Shown: positions 26,438-36,508, counted from the first letter of the stretch. The stretch is 64,000 nt of DNA from an uncultured Clostridia bacterium (GCA_937900415.1 CALCEY010000011.1:1-64000), one strand, 5' to 3'. Notes: generated from the letters alone by a model not told the origin. Numbers and translations: made by a program.

Positions 26438-26515
26438 CCATATTTAAAATATAAAGTTAAGAAATATTATGCGATAATCGGCTGAAAACCGTTCTTTTTA
26501 AAAAAATGAAATTCA

Positions 26516-26544
26516 TTGAAATAAAACATCAAATGGAATATAAT
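26516..26544 (+). promoter_or_regulatory. Predicted sigma-A promoter of the comEC operon
   Basis: TTGAAA (26516-26521) and a perfect TATAAT (26539-26544) are 17 bp apart. They lie 44 bp upstream of the comEC start. Confidence 0.7.
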
Positions 26545-26588
26545 GTAAATGGTTTGGCCTTGTAAGAGGATAGGAGGATTACTTTGCT

Positions 26589-28697
26589 GTGAGGCGCAAA
26601 CTTTTTTTGTTTACCATAATTACAATTTTTTCCCTGACCGCCGCAGATTATGCCGGGATACGGCTTTACGACAATTTTCCTGAGGATATGCTTGGAAAAC
26701 AAATTTTTTATGAAGGAACGGTAACGGGTATAGAGCGATGGGATGAGGATGGTCTTTCAGTTAAGGTGAGAGTAGAGTATGCTGACGGAAAAAAGCTTGA
26801 AAATAGCTGCTTCCTTTTGCTCAGTATGTACGGAGAAAAAGAAAAGCCATGGAAGCTATGGCAGGGGAAAATCGGCTTTAAATGTGCTGCCGATCTTGCG
26901 GCAGAGGCCGGAAATCCGGGATGCTTCAGCTACAGACGGCACCTGTTAAGCGAGGGAATAACTGCTGTAGGGAGCGCAAAGGATTTCAAGCTGCTGGAGG
27001 AAAACGATTCGCCGCTCCGTATGATGCAGAAGAAGCTGACAGAGCTTAAATATATGTTTGCCGAATCTCTTTCGGAGGAGACGAGGGGAATAATTATGGG
27101 TATGGTTTTCGGAGACACATCATTTCTTGACGAAGATATATATGAAGCTTTCAGGAATAACGGAACGGCTCATGTTCTGGCTGTAAGCGGTCTGCATGTG
27201 GGAATCGTGTACGGTATTATTAAGAAAGCCGCAGGAAAACGTCAGTCACTGATTTCCCTGTTCATTTCATGCGCTCTTCTTTTCATTTACTGCTTTCTCA
27301 GCGCTTTCAGCGTTTCCGCAATGAGAGCCGCCTATATGATAATGCTTTCGGCATGGGGAAGCTACAGGGACAGGAGATATGACATGCTCACTGCTGCCGC
27401 ATTTACGGCGCTGATATTTATTACATTCAATCCATATATTGTTTTCAATACGGGGTTTCAGATGTCATTTATGGCAGTTTGCTCGATAGGCTTTTTCATG
27501 AAACGTCTTCCGCCTAAAATACCAGATGCAGCAGCAATCATGCTGGCAGCAAATATCGGACTTGTACCGTATCAGATATATGTATTCAACTGGTTTTCCT
27601 ATTCTTCTTTTATCGCCAACATACCTGTTGTTTATCTGGCTGGAATTACTGTTCCATTGGGTGTAATTCATTTTATAACGTATAGTCTGGCAGGGGAGAC
27701 GAAGCTCCTTTCTGTATTGACAGATTCGCTGGCCTATCTCATAACAAAAGTAAACGAATTTCTTTCTTTCGGCGGAAGAGGAGGCTGTGACATGGTAAGT
27801 CCGCCCTTATGGCTGCTGCTGTTTGCATATTTAACCATATTTTTTCTTGCGTCAGAGCAGATGGAAATAATGAGGCTGAGAAAAGAACGGGGGAAAATTA
27901 TGGCAGTCGTCGGCATGTTTTTTATATTTGCGTTGTTCATAAAGAGCGCATCTTTTATGCCGATAAGAAACAGCGATTTGGTTTTTGTGGACGTAGGGCA
28001 GGGGGACTGCCTTCATATACAGGAGAAGGAGACTGATATTCTCATAGACGGAGGCGGCAAAACGGGTTATAATGTAGGGAAAAATACGCTGAAGCCCTAT
28101 CTGCTTAAAAACGGAGTGAGAAAAATAGATTTGGCTCTTGCCACGCATCTTCATACAGACCATTTTAAAGGGCTTGAAGAGCTGAAAGAGGAGGGAATGA
28201 TTAAAAGACTTGAGACGGGTGTGACGGCGGGAAAAATTTTTGAAATTTCAGAGGATGTAGCGATAGAAACTCTCTGGCCTCTTTCACTTGAAGACGATCC
28301 GAATCAGGATGAAAACAGAAGCTGTTCAGTATTTATGGTTTATTTCAAAGGTTTTAAGATATTGGTCACAGGCGATTTGGACAGTGAAGGCGAACGGAAA
28401 ATGGTTGAATTTTATCACGGAAGCGGCAGACTGAGAGCCGATATACTTAAGATAAGCCATCACGGAAGCAAGACAGGTACGTCGGAGGAGCTGCTTCTTG
28501 ATGTCATGCCTGAGTATGCGGTAATACAGGTGGGTAAAAACAATTATGGCCATCCTGATGCTAAAATTATTGAAAAATGTCGTGAAAAAGGTATAATAGT
28601 ATTGAGAAACGATACCCATGGAGCCGTGGGATTTTCTTTTGAAAAGGGAGAAATACGGCACTGTGAGATGAAAAAACCGGAGACAGAGGCGAAGTAG
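26589..28697 (+). CDS. comEC: ComEC/Rec2-type DNA uptake channel protein
   Basis: ComEC forms the membrane channel for single-stranded DNA during transformation. The 702-residue product has N-terminal membrane helices and an OB-like external region. The competence domain (about 160-430) includes GMVFGDTSFLD and HVLAVSGLHVGI. A C-terminal metallo-beta-lactamase domain (about 455-695) has VDVGQGDC, THLHTDHFKG and ISHHGSKTGTS. The start is a GTG at 26589, about 11 bases after AGGAGG. Other competence genes are not in the window, so natural transformation cannot be concluded. Confidence 0.92.
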   Translation: MRRKLFLFTIITIFSLTAADYAGIRLYDNFPEDMLGKQIFYEGTVTGIERWDEDGLSVKVRVEYADGKKLENSCFLLLSMYGEKEKPWKLWQGKIGFKCAADLAAEAGNPGCFSYRRHLLSEGITAVGSAKDFKLLEENDSPLRMMQKKLTELKYMFAESLSEETRGIIMGMVFGDTSFLDEDIYEAFRNNGTAHVLAVSGLHVGIVYGIIKKAAGKRQSLISLFISCALLFIYCFLSAFSVSAMRAAYMIMLSAWGSYRDRRYDMLTAAAFTALIFITFNPYIVFNTGFQMSFMAVCSIGFFMKRLPPKIPDAAAIMLAANIGLVPYQIYVFNWFSYSSFIANIPVVYLAGITVPLGVIHFITYSLAGETKLLSVLTDSLAYLITKVNEFLSFGGRGGCDMVSPPLWLLLFAYLTIFFLASEQMEIMRLRKERGKIMAVVGMFFIFALFIKSASFMPIRNSDLVFVDVGQGDCLHIQEKETDILIDGGGKTGYNVGKNTLKPYLLKNGVRKIDLALATHLHTDHFKGLEELKEEGMIKRLETGVTAGKIFEISEDVAIETLWPLSLEDDPNQDENRSCSVFMVYFKGFKILVTGDLDSEGERKMVEFYHGSGRLRADILKISHHGSKTGTSEELLLDVMPEYAVIQVGKNNYGHPDAKIIEKCREKGIIVLRNDTHGAVGFSFEKGEIRHCEMKKPETEAK

Positions 28698-28700
28698 ATT

Positions 28701-29762
28701 ATGGCTTATAAGGCGTACAATCAGGCTAAAACGGAACATGCATTTCAGGCGTTTCATAAGGATATGGCCCGGGGGGATTTTCCTCCAGTGATATTCATGT
28801 ACGGCGAAGAAGAATATCTTACAGAGTGGGCGTGCAGGTCGCTGGCGGAAAAATTTACCGATGAGGCTATGCGGGATATGGATTTTGTAAAGCTAAGCGG
28901 AGATGAGTGTTCCTCCGACATGATACTCGAGGCTTGCAATACGTTTTCCGTGTTTTCGGAGCGCCGTGTGATCTGGGTAAGCGGATTTGCTCCGCTGGTT
29001 AAAAAGTCCGTCAAAGGCTTCGGCGAAGAAGAAAGGCGAAAAATTACGGAGTATATTGATAATCCCAACGATAGAGCTATTCTTGTTTTTTCCTGCGTCA
29101 GGCCGGATGAAAGCGGCAGTCTTGTAAAATTTCTGAAAAAATATTGCAGATGCTATAATTTCACGGGACTTGACAGTGCGCAGCTTATGGCCTTTGCCGG
29201 CAAGAGATTTAAAGCTGCGGGAATTGAAATAAGCAGGACGGATTTAAAATATTTCATAGATGAAACCGGATATTTCAACAGAGAAAGCGAATACAGGATA
29301 TACAATCTTGAAAACGATATAAAGAAGATAATCGCATACAGCGGAGGAGGCGCGGTTTCTCAGGAAGATATAGACCAAACTCTCCACGGAGATATGGATA
29401 GGTTTGCATTTAATTTTCTTGACGCAATCAGCGCAGACAGAAAAGAGACTGCCTTTCGGCTTCTTCATAATATGTTGGGCAGCGGCGGGGAAATATTTTC
29501 TCTTCTTGGACTTTTAATCAATCAGTTTGAGCTGATGTATGAGGTTAAGGAATTTAAAGACGACGGCGTGCCGGCGGAAGAAATTGCAAAACGTCTTAAG
29601 GTAAACGGCTACAGAGTAAAAAAAGCGGCTTCGGCGGCAGACAGGTTCAGCACAGCTAAGCTTTCAGAAACGCTCAGCCGTCTTTATGAAATTGACAGAA
29701 ATATTAAAACTGGAGCTATGGATGGAATTTTAGCCCTTGAAATGTTAATCGGAAGGATATAA
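28701..29762 (+). CDS. holA: DNA polymerase III delta subunit
   Basis: The delta subunit opens the beta sliding clamp within the clamp loader. The 353-residue product fits HolA in length and layout: an N-terminal AAA+-like domain with FMYGEEEYLTEWA (about 30-42) but no true Walker A, then the collar domain with helical segments such as NLENDIKKI and LLGLLINQFELMYEV. comEC followed by holA is a very common order in Firmicutes. The gene begins 3 bp after the comEC stop. Confidence 0.9.
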   Translation: MAYKAYNQAKTEHAFQAFHKDMARGDFPPVIFMYGEEEYLTEWACRSLAEKFTDEAMRDMDFVKLSGDECSSDMILEACNTFSVFSERRVIWVSGFAPLVKKSVKGFGEEERRKITEYIDNPNDRAILVFSCVRPDESGSLVKFLKKYCRCYNFTGLDSAQLMAFAGKRFKAAGIEISRTDLKYFIDETGYFNRESEYRIYNLENDIKKIIAYSGGGAVSQEDIDQTLHGDMDRFAFNFLDAISADRKETAFRLLHNMLGSGGEIFSLLGLLINQFELMYEVKEFKDDGVPAEEIAKRLKVNGYRVKKAASAADRFSTAKLSETLSRLYEIDRNIKTGAMDGILALEMLIGRI

Positions 29763-29765
29763 ATT

Positions 29766-30677
29766 ATGTCGAAACAGGTAAAAGCAGACGGAATTCTCGT
29801 ATTAGTCACTATGTGCTGGGGCGTTTCCTATCTGTTGGTGGATATAAGCCTACTTGAACTTGACCCGTTTACACTTAACGCTTTCAGGTTTCTGGGAGCT
29901 TTTGCCATCGCCGCGCTGTTTTCATGGAACAAGCTGCGCGGAGTAAATAAGGCCACTTTAAGGTACAGCCTTCTTGTAGGGGTTGCTTTGTTTTTTGTAT
30001 ATATAGGAACTACTTTCGGAGTAAAATATACTACGCTTTCAAACGCAGGCTTCCTCTGCGCGCTGACGGTGGTATTCACCCCGATAATAAACTGGCTGAT
30101 ATTTAAAAAGACGCCGGACAGGAAGCTGAGCTTCGTTGTCATAGTATGCTTTATAGGAATCGCCTTGATGACGCTGGGAGATGACTTCTCCATAAATATG
30201 GCCAACCTTAAGGGTGATTTGTTATGTATAATGTGCGCTTTATGCTATGCGGCGGATTTACTGTTTACAGAAAAAGCAGTTTTGAAGGAAGAGGTAGACG
30301 CCTATCAGCTTGGCGTATTCCAGCTGGGAGTTACGGGAATTCTGAATCTGGTGATGGCTTTTGTATCTGAGAAGCCTCGATTTCCGGAAACGGCCGAGGT
30401 TTGGGGTTCGGTCGTATTCCTTGCTGTATTTTGTACAGGAGTGGCTTTTGTACTTCAGCCGATAGCTCAGCAATATACTACGGCATCCCATGTTGGCGTT
30501 ATATTTACCCTTGAACCGGTATTTGCTGCTGTAGTAGCATTTTTCTTTGCAGGAGAAGTATTGTCGTTTAAAGCGTATATCGGAGCTTTTCTGATGATGG
30601 CAAGCATATTTGTAATGGAAACAGACTTTAAAAAATTGGGCAAAAAGAAAGAAATTGAGGAGGAACGACAACAGTGA
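29766..30677 (+). CDS. DMT-superfamily (EamA) membrane transporter
   Basis: This 303-residue protein has about ten membrane helices in two EamA halves (about 5-140 and 150-290). The first half starts with LVLVTMCWGVSYLLVD and the second contains GVIFTLEPVFAAVVAFFFAGE, both typical of drug/metabolite exporters. The C-terminus is a charged Lys/Glu-rich cytoplasmic tail. It starts 3 bp after holA and overlaps the next gene by 4 bp. The substrate cannot be inferred; amino acids or other metabolites are usual. Confidence 0.88.
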   Translation: MSKQVKADGILVLVTMCWGVSYLLVDISLLELDPFTLNAFRFLGAFAIAALFSWNKLRGVNKATLRYSLLVGVALFFVYIGTTFGVKYTTLSNAGFLCALTVVFTPIINWLIFKKTPDRKLSFVVIVCFIGIALMTLGDDFSINMANLKGDLLCIMCALCYAADLLFTEKAVLKEEVDAYQLGVFQLGVTGILNLVMAFVSEKPRFPETAEVWGSVVFLAVFCTGVAFVLQPIAQQYTTASHVGVIFTLEPVFAAVVAFFFAGEVLSFKAYIGAFLMMASIFVMETDFKKLGKKKEIEEERQQ

Positions 30678-32524
30678 ACAGACTTTTTATCAAGTCGCAG
30701 GATATCGTTCAGAAAACGGTAGAAGGACTGCATAAGGATTTGGAAAGAAGAATTATTGCGAGTCCGCCGGGACAGTGTCCCGTAGATATGACAGCATCTT
30801 TTTTAAGATTGTGTCATTCACAGAGCTGCGGAAAATGTGTGCCGTGCCGAGTAGGTCTCGGCCAGCTGCAGCTTATAATAGATCGTATTTTAAACATGAA
30901 TACAGATTCAAAGATGGAGGATATAGATCTTCTTGAAAAGACAGCCAAGGCAATAAGCGTTTCGGCAGACTGTGCCATAGGCTCAGAGGCGGCCAATATG
31001 GTGCTCAGAGGACTAAAGGGCTACAGAAAGGATTTTGAGTCGCATATAAAAAATCATACTTGTGCTCTCAGCATAAGAACTCAGGCTCAGCCGGTGCCTT
31101 GCGTGGCCATGTGTCCGGCCGGGGTCGACGTACCCGGATACATATCGCTGCTTAAAGCAGGAAGGTATGACGACGCTGTTAAACTGATAAGGAAAGATAA
31201 TCCTTTCCCTACGGTTTGCGCGCTGATATGCGAACATCCTTGCGAGGGAAGATGCAGGAGAACGTTGGTAGACGCGCCTGTGAATATAAGAGGTCTTAAG
31301 CGTTATGCAGTGGACAATTGCGGAGATGTGCCGGTTCCTTCCAAGATGGATGATACCGGTAAGAAGATAGCCGTAATAGGAGGAGGTCCGTCGGGGCTTT
31401 CCGCCGCTTATTTTCTGTCCATAATGGGACATAACGTTACAATATTTGAAAAACGTTCTCAGCTCGGAGGAATGCTCAGATACGGAATTCCAAGCTACAG
31501 ACTGCCGAGAGAACGGCTCCAGTGGGATATAGACGCAATACTTTCAACAGGCGTAGAATGTAGGATGGATTACGACGTTTCCACTCCCGAAGCCATTGAG
31601 GAAATAAGAAATAATTATGATGCTACGTACATTTCCATAGGATCCCATAACGCTAAGGATATAGGTATTCAGGGAGAATATGCAAAGGGCGTTATTCCTG
31701 CTGTAGAAATGCTCAGAGGAATAGGCGACGACGCAAAGCCTGACTTTGAGGGTAAGTCTGTAGTCGTTATAGGCGGAGGCAATGTGGCTATGGACGTTGC
31801 AAGAACGGCAAAACGTCTGGGCGCCGATGAAGTAACGATAGTCTACAGAAGAAGAAGAGAGGATATGACGGCTCTGGCAGATGAAATAGACGGAGCCATA
31901 GCTGAAGGCTGCAGTCTGTTCCAGCTTAAGGCTCCTTCCAGAATAGAAACAGATAAGGCCGGTAACGTCAGAGCTTTATGGGTAAAGCCACAGATTGTAG
32001 GTAAAGCGGATAAGAGCGGACGTCCTAAGCCTGTGGATTCATCGGAGGCCGAAGAAAAGCTTTCGTGTCAGATTATAATTTCGGCTATAGGTCAGGCGAC
32101 TGACATTCAGTTCTTTGAAGATTACGGAATACCTGTATTCAGAGGCAATATAAAGGCCGGAAAGAACAGCGTTGTAGACGCTAATCACGGAACTTATGCG
32201 GGAGGAGACTGTGTAACGGGGCCTTCGACCGTAATAAATGCAGTAGCCGCCGGAAAAGTAGCTGCCGCAAACATAGACTCATATCTTGGTTTTAATCACG
32301 AGATTGAAGTTGACGTGGATATTCCTCTGCCTGATATAGCAGACCTCACTCCGAGAGGAAGAGTAGAGATGAGAGAGCGTTATGCGAAGCTCAGAGGCAG
32401 CGACTTTAATGAGATAGAATACGGAATGACCTACGAAGAGGCGATGCATGAGGCTTCAAGATGTATGCGCTGCGATTATCATGGCTTCGGTTCTTTCAGA
32501 GGAGGGAGACATAATAAATGGTAA
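30674..32524 (+). CDS. GltD-like NAD(P)H oxidoreductase with NuoF-type Fe-S N-terminus
   Basis: This 616-residue flavoprotein probably passes electrons between NAD(P)H and the hydrogenase encoded next. The N-terminal 120 residues resemble the C-terminal iron-sulfur part of NuoF (SCGKCVPCRVG, about 51-61), but the FMN-binding domain is missing. Then comes a GltD/NfnB-like part: cysteine clusters CVAMCPAG and CEHPCEGRC for 4Fe-4S centres, an FAD motif GGGPSGLSAA (about 237-246), and an NADPH motif GGGNVAMDVA (about 362-371). The start is a GTG overlapping the DMT gene. Its end overlaps the hydrogenase start by 7 bp, which argues for a tight complex. Confidence 0.88.
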   Translation: MNRLFIKSQDIVQKTVEGLHKDLERRIIASPPGQCPVDMTASFLRLCHSQSCGKCVPCRVGLGQLQLIIDRILNMNTDSKMEDIDLLEKTAKAISVSADCAIGSEAANMVLRGLKGYRKDFESHIKNHTCALSIRTQAQPVPCVAMCPAGVDVPGYISLLKAGRYDDAVKLIRKDNPFPTVCALICEHPCEGRCRRTLVDAPVNIRGLKRYAVDNCGDVPVPSKMDDTGKKIAVIGGGPSGLSAAYFLSIMGHNVTIFEKRSQLGGMLRYGIPSYRLPRERLQWDIDAILSTGVECRMDYDVSTPEAIEEIRNNYDATYISIGSHNAKDIGIQGEYAKGVIPAVEMLRGIGDDAKPDFEGKSVVVIGGGNVAMDVARTAKRLGADEVTIVYRRRREDMTALADEIDGAIAEGCSLFQLKAPSRIETDKAGNVRALWVKPQIVGKADKSGRPKPVDSSEAEEKLSCQIIISAIGQATDIQFFEDYGIPVFRGNIKAGKNSVVDANHGTYAGGDCVTGPSTVINAVAAGKVAAANIDSYLGFNHEIEVDVDIPLPDIADLTPRGRVEMRERYAKLRGSDFNEIEYGMTYEEAMHEASRCMRCDYHGFGSFRGGRHNKW

Positions 32525-34257
32525 AGCTTATAATAAACGGACAGAAGGTTTCGGTTCCTGAGGGAACTACAATAATGGAGGCCGCAAAAAAGGTAGGAAT
32601 ACATATACCGCACCTCTGTTTCCTTAAGGATATAAATGAAATAGGTGCATGCAGAGTCTGCCTTGTGGAAATTGAGGGCATGGATAAGTTGGTGCCTGCC
32701 TGCGATACCGAGTGCAGAGAGGGAATGAAGATAGTTACCAACAGCCCAAGGCTCAGGAGAACAAGACGTATAAACATCGAAATGATACTTTCGGATCACG
32801 ATACCGATTGCGCCGCCTGTGTAAGAAGCGGTAACTGCACTCTGCAGATGATTGCCAATGATATGGGCATAATAATGAATCATTATCAAAATACCGCTGA
32901 AAAAGACCGCTGGAATAACGAGCTTCCTATAATAAGAGAGGCTTCCAAATGTGTAAAATGTATGAGGTGCATACAGATATGCGAGAAAATACAGAGCCTC
33001 GGAGTATGGGACCTTATGGGCACCGGACACAGAACTACGGTCGGAGTAGTAGACAATCTGGATATACAGGATGCAGATTGTTCCCTCTGCGGCCAGTGTA
33101 TAACTCATTGCCCTGTCGGCGCTTTAAGGTGCAGAGATGACAGAGATATTTTAAACGACGCTATAGACGACCCGGAAAAAATCATAATAGCACAGATTGC
33201 TCCTGCCGTAAGAACGGCATGGGGAGAGCAGATAGGCTTGCGCGACGAGGAAAGCACCATGGGAAAGCTTGTCTGTGCGCTTAAAAAGATAGGAATCGAC
33301 TATGTCTTCGATACCAATTATTCTGCTGACCTTACGATAATGGAGGAGGGCAGTGAATTTCTGGAGAGGCTGGCGCACAAGGAGGATTACCAGTGGCCTA
33401 TGTTCACATCTTGCTGTCCGGGATGGGTAAGGTTTGTTAAAACTCAATATCCCGATATGGTAAAAAATCTTTCTACTGCTAAATCACCTCAGCAGATGTT
33501 CGGAGCCATGTCGAAAACTTATATAGCTCAGAAGCTGGGCATAGACCCATCGAAGGTGTTCTCCCTTTCAATTATGCCTTGCGTTGCAAAAAAATATGAG
33601 CGTGCAGTTCCTCAGGTGAATGATTCCGGAAGAGGAAGCGACGTCGATCTCGTTCTTACTACAAGGGAGCTGGACAGCTTTATAAGGAGCGACAGCATAA
33701 AGCCTGAAGATTTGACGGATGTCCCTTTCGATTCCATTTTCGGAGAGGGATCGGGAGCCGGAGTAATTTTCGGAACTACAGGCGGCGTAATGGAAGCCGC
33801 TTTGAGAAGCGCATATTATATGGTAGCCGGTAAGAATCCCGACGCAGATGCCTTTAAAAACGTAAGAGGAAATAAGGGGTGGAGGGAACATACTTTCAAC
33901 CTAAAGGGAAATAAGCTGAATGTAGCAGTAGCAACGGGACTTGCCAATGCCAGAGCGCTGATAGAAGCAGTAAGAGCCGGAGAGGTTCAATACGATTTCG
34001 TTGAGGTTATGGCTTGCCCCGGCGGCTGCGTGGGCGGAGGAGGACAGCCTTTCGTAGACGGAAATGAGATGGCTGAAAAGCGTGGAGATATGCTCTACGA
34101 CCTTGACAAAGCCAGCGATATCAGATTTTCTCATGAAAATTCAGCTGTTAAACTTACATATGAAGAATATTTGGGAGAACCTCTTTCAAAACAGGCGCAT
34201 CATATGCTTCATACCAATATTGAAGAATGGGATCTGGCGATGATTCCGGAGGATTAA
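32518..34257 (+). CDS. [FeFe] hydrogenase, CpI-like
   Basis: The 579-residue enzyme reversibly makes H2 from protons. Domain order is like clostridial CpI: a 2Fe-2S ferredoxin domain (about 1-75; CRVCL), a His/Cys-ligated 4Fe-4S site (about 80-115), and two 4Fe-4S motifs (KCVKCMRCIQIC and CSLCGQCITHCP, about 142-205). The H-cluster domain has all three signatures: TSCCPGW, MPCVAKKYE and MACPGGCVGGGGQP. Only a GltD-like partner accompanies it, not the NuoE/NuoF subunits of classical bifurcating HydABC enzymes, so electrons probably come from NAD(P)H through that partner or from ferredoxin. HydEFG maturases are not in the window. Confidence 0.94.
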   Translation: MVKLIINGQKVSVPEGTTIMEAAKKVGIHIPHLCFLKDINEIGACRVCLVEIEGMDKLVPACDTECREGMKIVTNSPRLRRTRRINIEMILSDHDTDCAACVRSGNCTLQMIANDMGIIMNHYQNTAEKDRWNNELPIIREASKCVKCMRCIQICEKIQSLGVWDLMGTGHRTTVGVVDNLDIQDADCSLCGQCITHCPVGALRCRDDRDILNDAIDDPEKIIIAQIAPAVRTAWGEQIGLRDEESTMGKLVCALKKIGIDYVFDTNYSADLTIMEEGSEFLERLAHKEDYQWPMFTSCCPGWVRFVKTQYPDMVKNLSTAKSPQQMFGAMSKTYIAQKLGIDPSKVFSLSIMPCVAKKYERAVPQVNDSGRGSDVDLVLTTRELDSFIRSDSIKPEDLTDVPFDSIFGEGSGAGVIFGTTGGVMEAALRSAYYMVAGKNPDADAFKNVRGNKGWREHTFNLKGNKLNVAVATGLANARALIEAVRAGEVQYDFVEVMACPGGCVGGGGQPFVDGNEMAEKRGDMLYDLDKASDIRFSHENSAVKLTYEEYLGEPLSKQAHHMLHTNIEEWDLAMIPED

Positions 34258-34302
34258 CGCTTCTGATTGCCGACGATCTTACTGTTATGCCGTTTTAAAA
34301 AT

Positions 34303-34340
34303 CCCCTGCGCCGGAATGAATTCAGGCGCAGGGGGTTTTT
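34303..34340. terminator. Bidirectional terminator between hydrogenase and recN
   Basis: CCCCTGCGCC (34303-34312) and GGCGCAGGGG (34325-34334) form a perfect 10-bp GC-rich stem. T residues follow (34336-34340) and A residues precede it (34297-34301), so it can serve both convergent genes. Confidence 0.88.
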
Positions 34341-34358
34341 GTGATGTACTGCGTTGTA

Positions 34359-35975
34359 TTATGAATTTTCTATAAGCTCTTTCGCGGCCTTTACAGTTGC
34401 TTCAGTGATTGAAACGCCGCCTAAAAGTCTTGCGATTTCATCTACCTTTTCTTCCGGAGAAAGCGCCTCTACGTGAGTAAATGTGCCGGTATCGCCGGAG
34501 TCCTTGTATATTCTGTAGTTGAAGTCTCCGCAGGCCGCTATCTGAGGCAGATGGGTGATGCATATTATCTGATGATTTTTACTGATTTCCTTTAGCTTTT
34601 TACCTACGATGCTGGCGGTAATACCGCTGATTCCGTTGTCTATTTCATCGAAGATTAAGGTAGGAATTTCATCATATGAGCTTATGATGTTCTTGAAGGC
34701 CAGCATTATTCTGGACATTTCGCCGCCTGAAACTATCTTTGCCAAAGGCTTCAGGGCTTCGCCCTTATTGGTGGTTATGAAGATTTCAGCCCTGTCCATT
34801 CCATTTTCTGAAGGCTCGTCGAGAGGTTCGATTTTAATTTTTACCTTGGCATTTTTAAAATTGAGGTCGATAAGCTCAGCTTGAATTGCGTTTTCCAGCT
34901 CTGCCGCCTTGGAGGTTCTCTTTGCCGTAAGGTCAGAGCAGCTTTTAAGAAGCTGTTCCCTGCAAGCTTTGAGCTTGTGCATGAGCCTGCGTTTTTCTTC
35001 GTCCATGTTTTCCGCTATGGATAGTTGTTTTTGAAGTTTTTCCTGATATTCTAAAATTTCTTCGACGGTGGAACCGTATTTTTTCTTAAGTCCATCTATC
35101 AGCTCCATTCTTGAGATAGCTTCGTCGAGCTCGGCTGGGGAGAAAGTCAGAGAAGACTTTATATTGCTTATTTCTCTGCATATATCCTCAAGCCTGTAAT
35201 ATATATCCCTGAATTCCTCGCCGAGTGCGGAGATTTTTTCAGAGTAGGAAGAAAGTTCTTCGATGGCTCTGACTCCATGACTAAGGCCATCCATGACGGA
35301 TGGGGATTCTTCATACATGACTTGATATGCCATGCTGATATTTTCATATATTTTTTCACTGTTTTGAAGGAGCATTATCTTTTCGCGAAGCTCTTCTTCT
35401 TCACCGGGTATAAGCCGGGCCTTTTCAATTTCCTCTTCTTCAAACCTATAAAAATCAAGTTTACGTATATTTTCCTTTTCCATGGACAGCAGGCGGGCCA
35501 GCTCCTTGCGCGCTTTGACGTAAGAGACGTATTTTTCTGTTACATCCTCCTTCAGTGCGTCTGTATACTGATGCTTGTATGAGTCCAGAAGGATGATATG
35601 GTAATCCGGATTGAGCAGTGATTGGTTGTCATACTGGCCATGTACGTCGGCGAGCTTTGAGGAGAGGAGATTGACCTGCGACAAGGTGACTATTTCGCCG
35701 TTTATCCTGCATAAATTTTTTCCTGCTGTGGATATTTCTCTTGTTATGACGAATTCCTTGTCGTCGAGCGTACCGGCGAGCTGAATTACGGCCTTGTCTG
35801 AGCCTGTTCTTACATAGGAGGAATCGGCGCGGCTGCCCAGAGCCAGACTGACGGCTTCTATGACGATGGATTTTCCCGAACCTGTCTCTCCTGTAATGAT
35901 ATTCAGTCCATCCTTGAAGTCTATTTCCGTATTTTCAATTATCGCAAAGTTTTTAATGCTTATATGATTGATCAT
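34359..35975 (-). CDS. recN: DNA repair protein RecN
   Basis: RecN is an SMC-like ATPase that helps recombinational repair of double-strand breaks. The 538-residue protein has Walker A GETGSGKS (about 30-37) and a long coiled-coil middle (about 150-370). The C-terminal half has the signature VSGGEMSRI, Walker B PTLIFDEIDNGISG, and ICITHLPQIAA. It is a little shorter than the usual 550-570 residues. Its ATG overlaps the argR stop. The argR-recN pair is typical of Firmicutes, and recN is divergent from the ruv operon. Confidence 0.94.
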   Translation of the reverse strand: MINHISIKNFAIIENTEIDFKDGLNIITGETGSGKSIVIEAVSLALGSRADSSYVRTGSDKAVIQLAGTLDDKEFVITREISTAGKNLCRINGEIVTLSQVNLLSSKLADVHGQYDNQSLLNPDYHIILLDSYKHQYTDALKEDVTEKYVSYVKARKELARLLSMEKENIRKLDFYRFEEEEIEKARLIPGEEEELREKIMLLQNSEKIYENISMAYQVMYEESPSVMDGLSHGVRAIEELSSYSEKISALGEEFRDIYYRLEDICREISNIKSSLTFSPAELDEAISRMELIDGLKKKYGSTVEEILEYQEKLQKQLSIAENMDEEKRRLMHKLKACREQLLKSCSDLTAKRTSKAAELENAIQAELIDLNFKNAKVKIKIEPLDEPSENGMDRAEIFITTNKGEALKPLAKIVSGGEMSRIMLAFKNIISSYDEIPTLIFDEIDNGISGITASIVGKKLKEISKNHQIICITHLPQIAACGDFNYRIYKDSGDTGTFTHVEALSPEEKVDEIARLLGGVSITEATVKAAKELIENS

Positions 35976-36436
35976 TTTTTCTCTCCGCCTGACAGCATTT
36001 CATGGAACTTTTCCATGATTACAGGTACGTTTGCTTCAGCGTCCGCCAGAAGAAATATGGTGTTGTCTCCGGCTACGCTGGCTATTATATGAGGAATACC
36101 GCATTTGTCTATGGCCTCTCCGGCGGCAGGGCCGCAGCCTGACAGGGTTTTTACTGCCACTATGTTGCCTGAGGCTACGAAAGAGGTAATCGTTTCGCAG
36201 AAAATTTTTGAAAATCTGTCTGAGGCCGGCAAATCATTATGATTGCTTACGGCATATTTATACTTTCCGGAGGAGGAAAGCACCTTTACAAGCTGAAGCT
36301 CCTTGATGTCTCTCGAGACCGTTGCCTGAGTTACGTCGAAGCCGTCGTTTTTAAGCATTGAAGCCAGCTTTTCCTGAGTATCTATCTCATAATTTCCAAT
36401 CAATTCTAAAATTTTTGTCTGTCTGGAATACCTCAT
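35972..36436 (-). CDS. argR: Arginine repressor ArgR
   Basis: ArgR is the arginine-responsive regulator of arginine metabolism. The 154-residue product has an N-terminal winged-helix domain (about 1-70; TQATVSRDIKEL is the recognition region) and a C-terminal oligomerisation and arginine-binding domain (about 80-150; GxxxxGDNTIF-like AGDNTIFLL). I use the ATG at 36436, seven bases after AAAGGAG on the minus strand; a TTG two codons upstream is too close to the ribosome site. It overlaps recN by 4 bp. No clear ARG box is visible in its upstream region. Confidence 0.92.
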   Translation of the reverse strand: MRYSRQTKILELIGNYEIDTQEKLASMLKNDGFDVTQATVSRDIKELQLVKVLSSSGKYKYAVSNHNDLPASDRFSKIFCETITSFVASGNIVAVKTLSGCGPAAGEAIDKCGIPHIIASVAGDNTIFLLADAEANVPVIMEKFHEMLSGGEKK

Positions 36437-36508
36437 ATACAATCTCCTTTTGTATATATATTCTTTATGTGTAAGGAAATTTTAACATAACGACTTTGCC
36501 TTTGCAAG

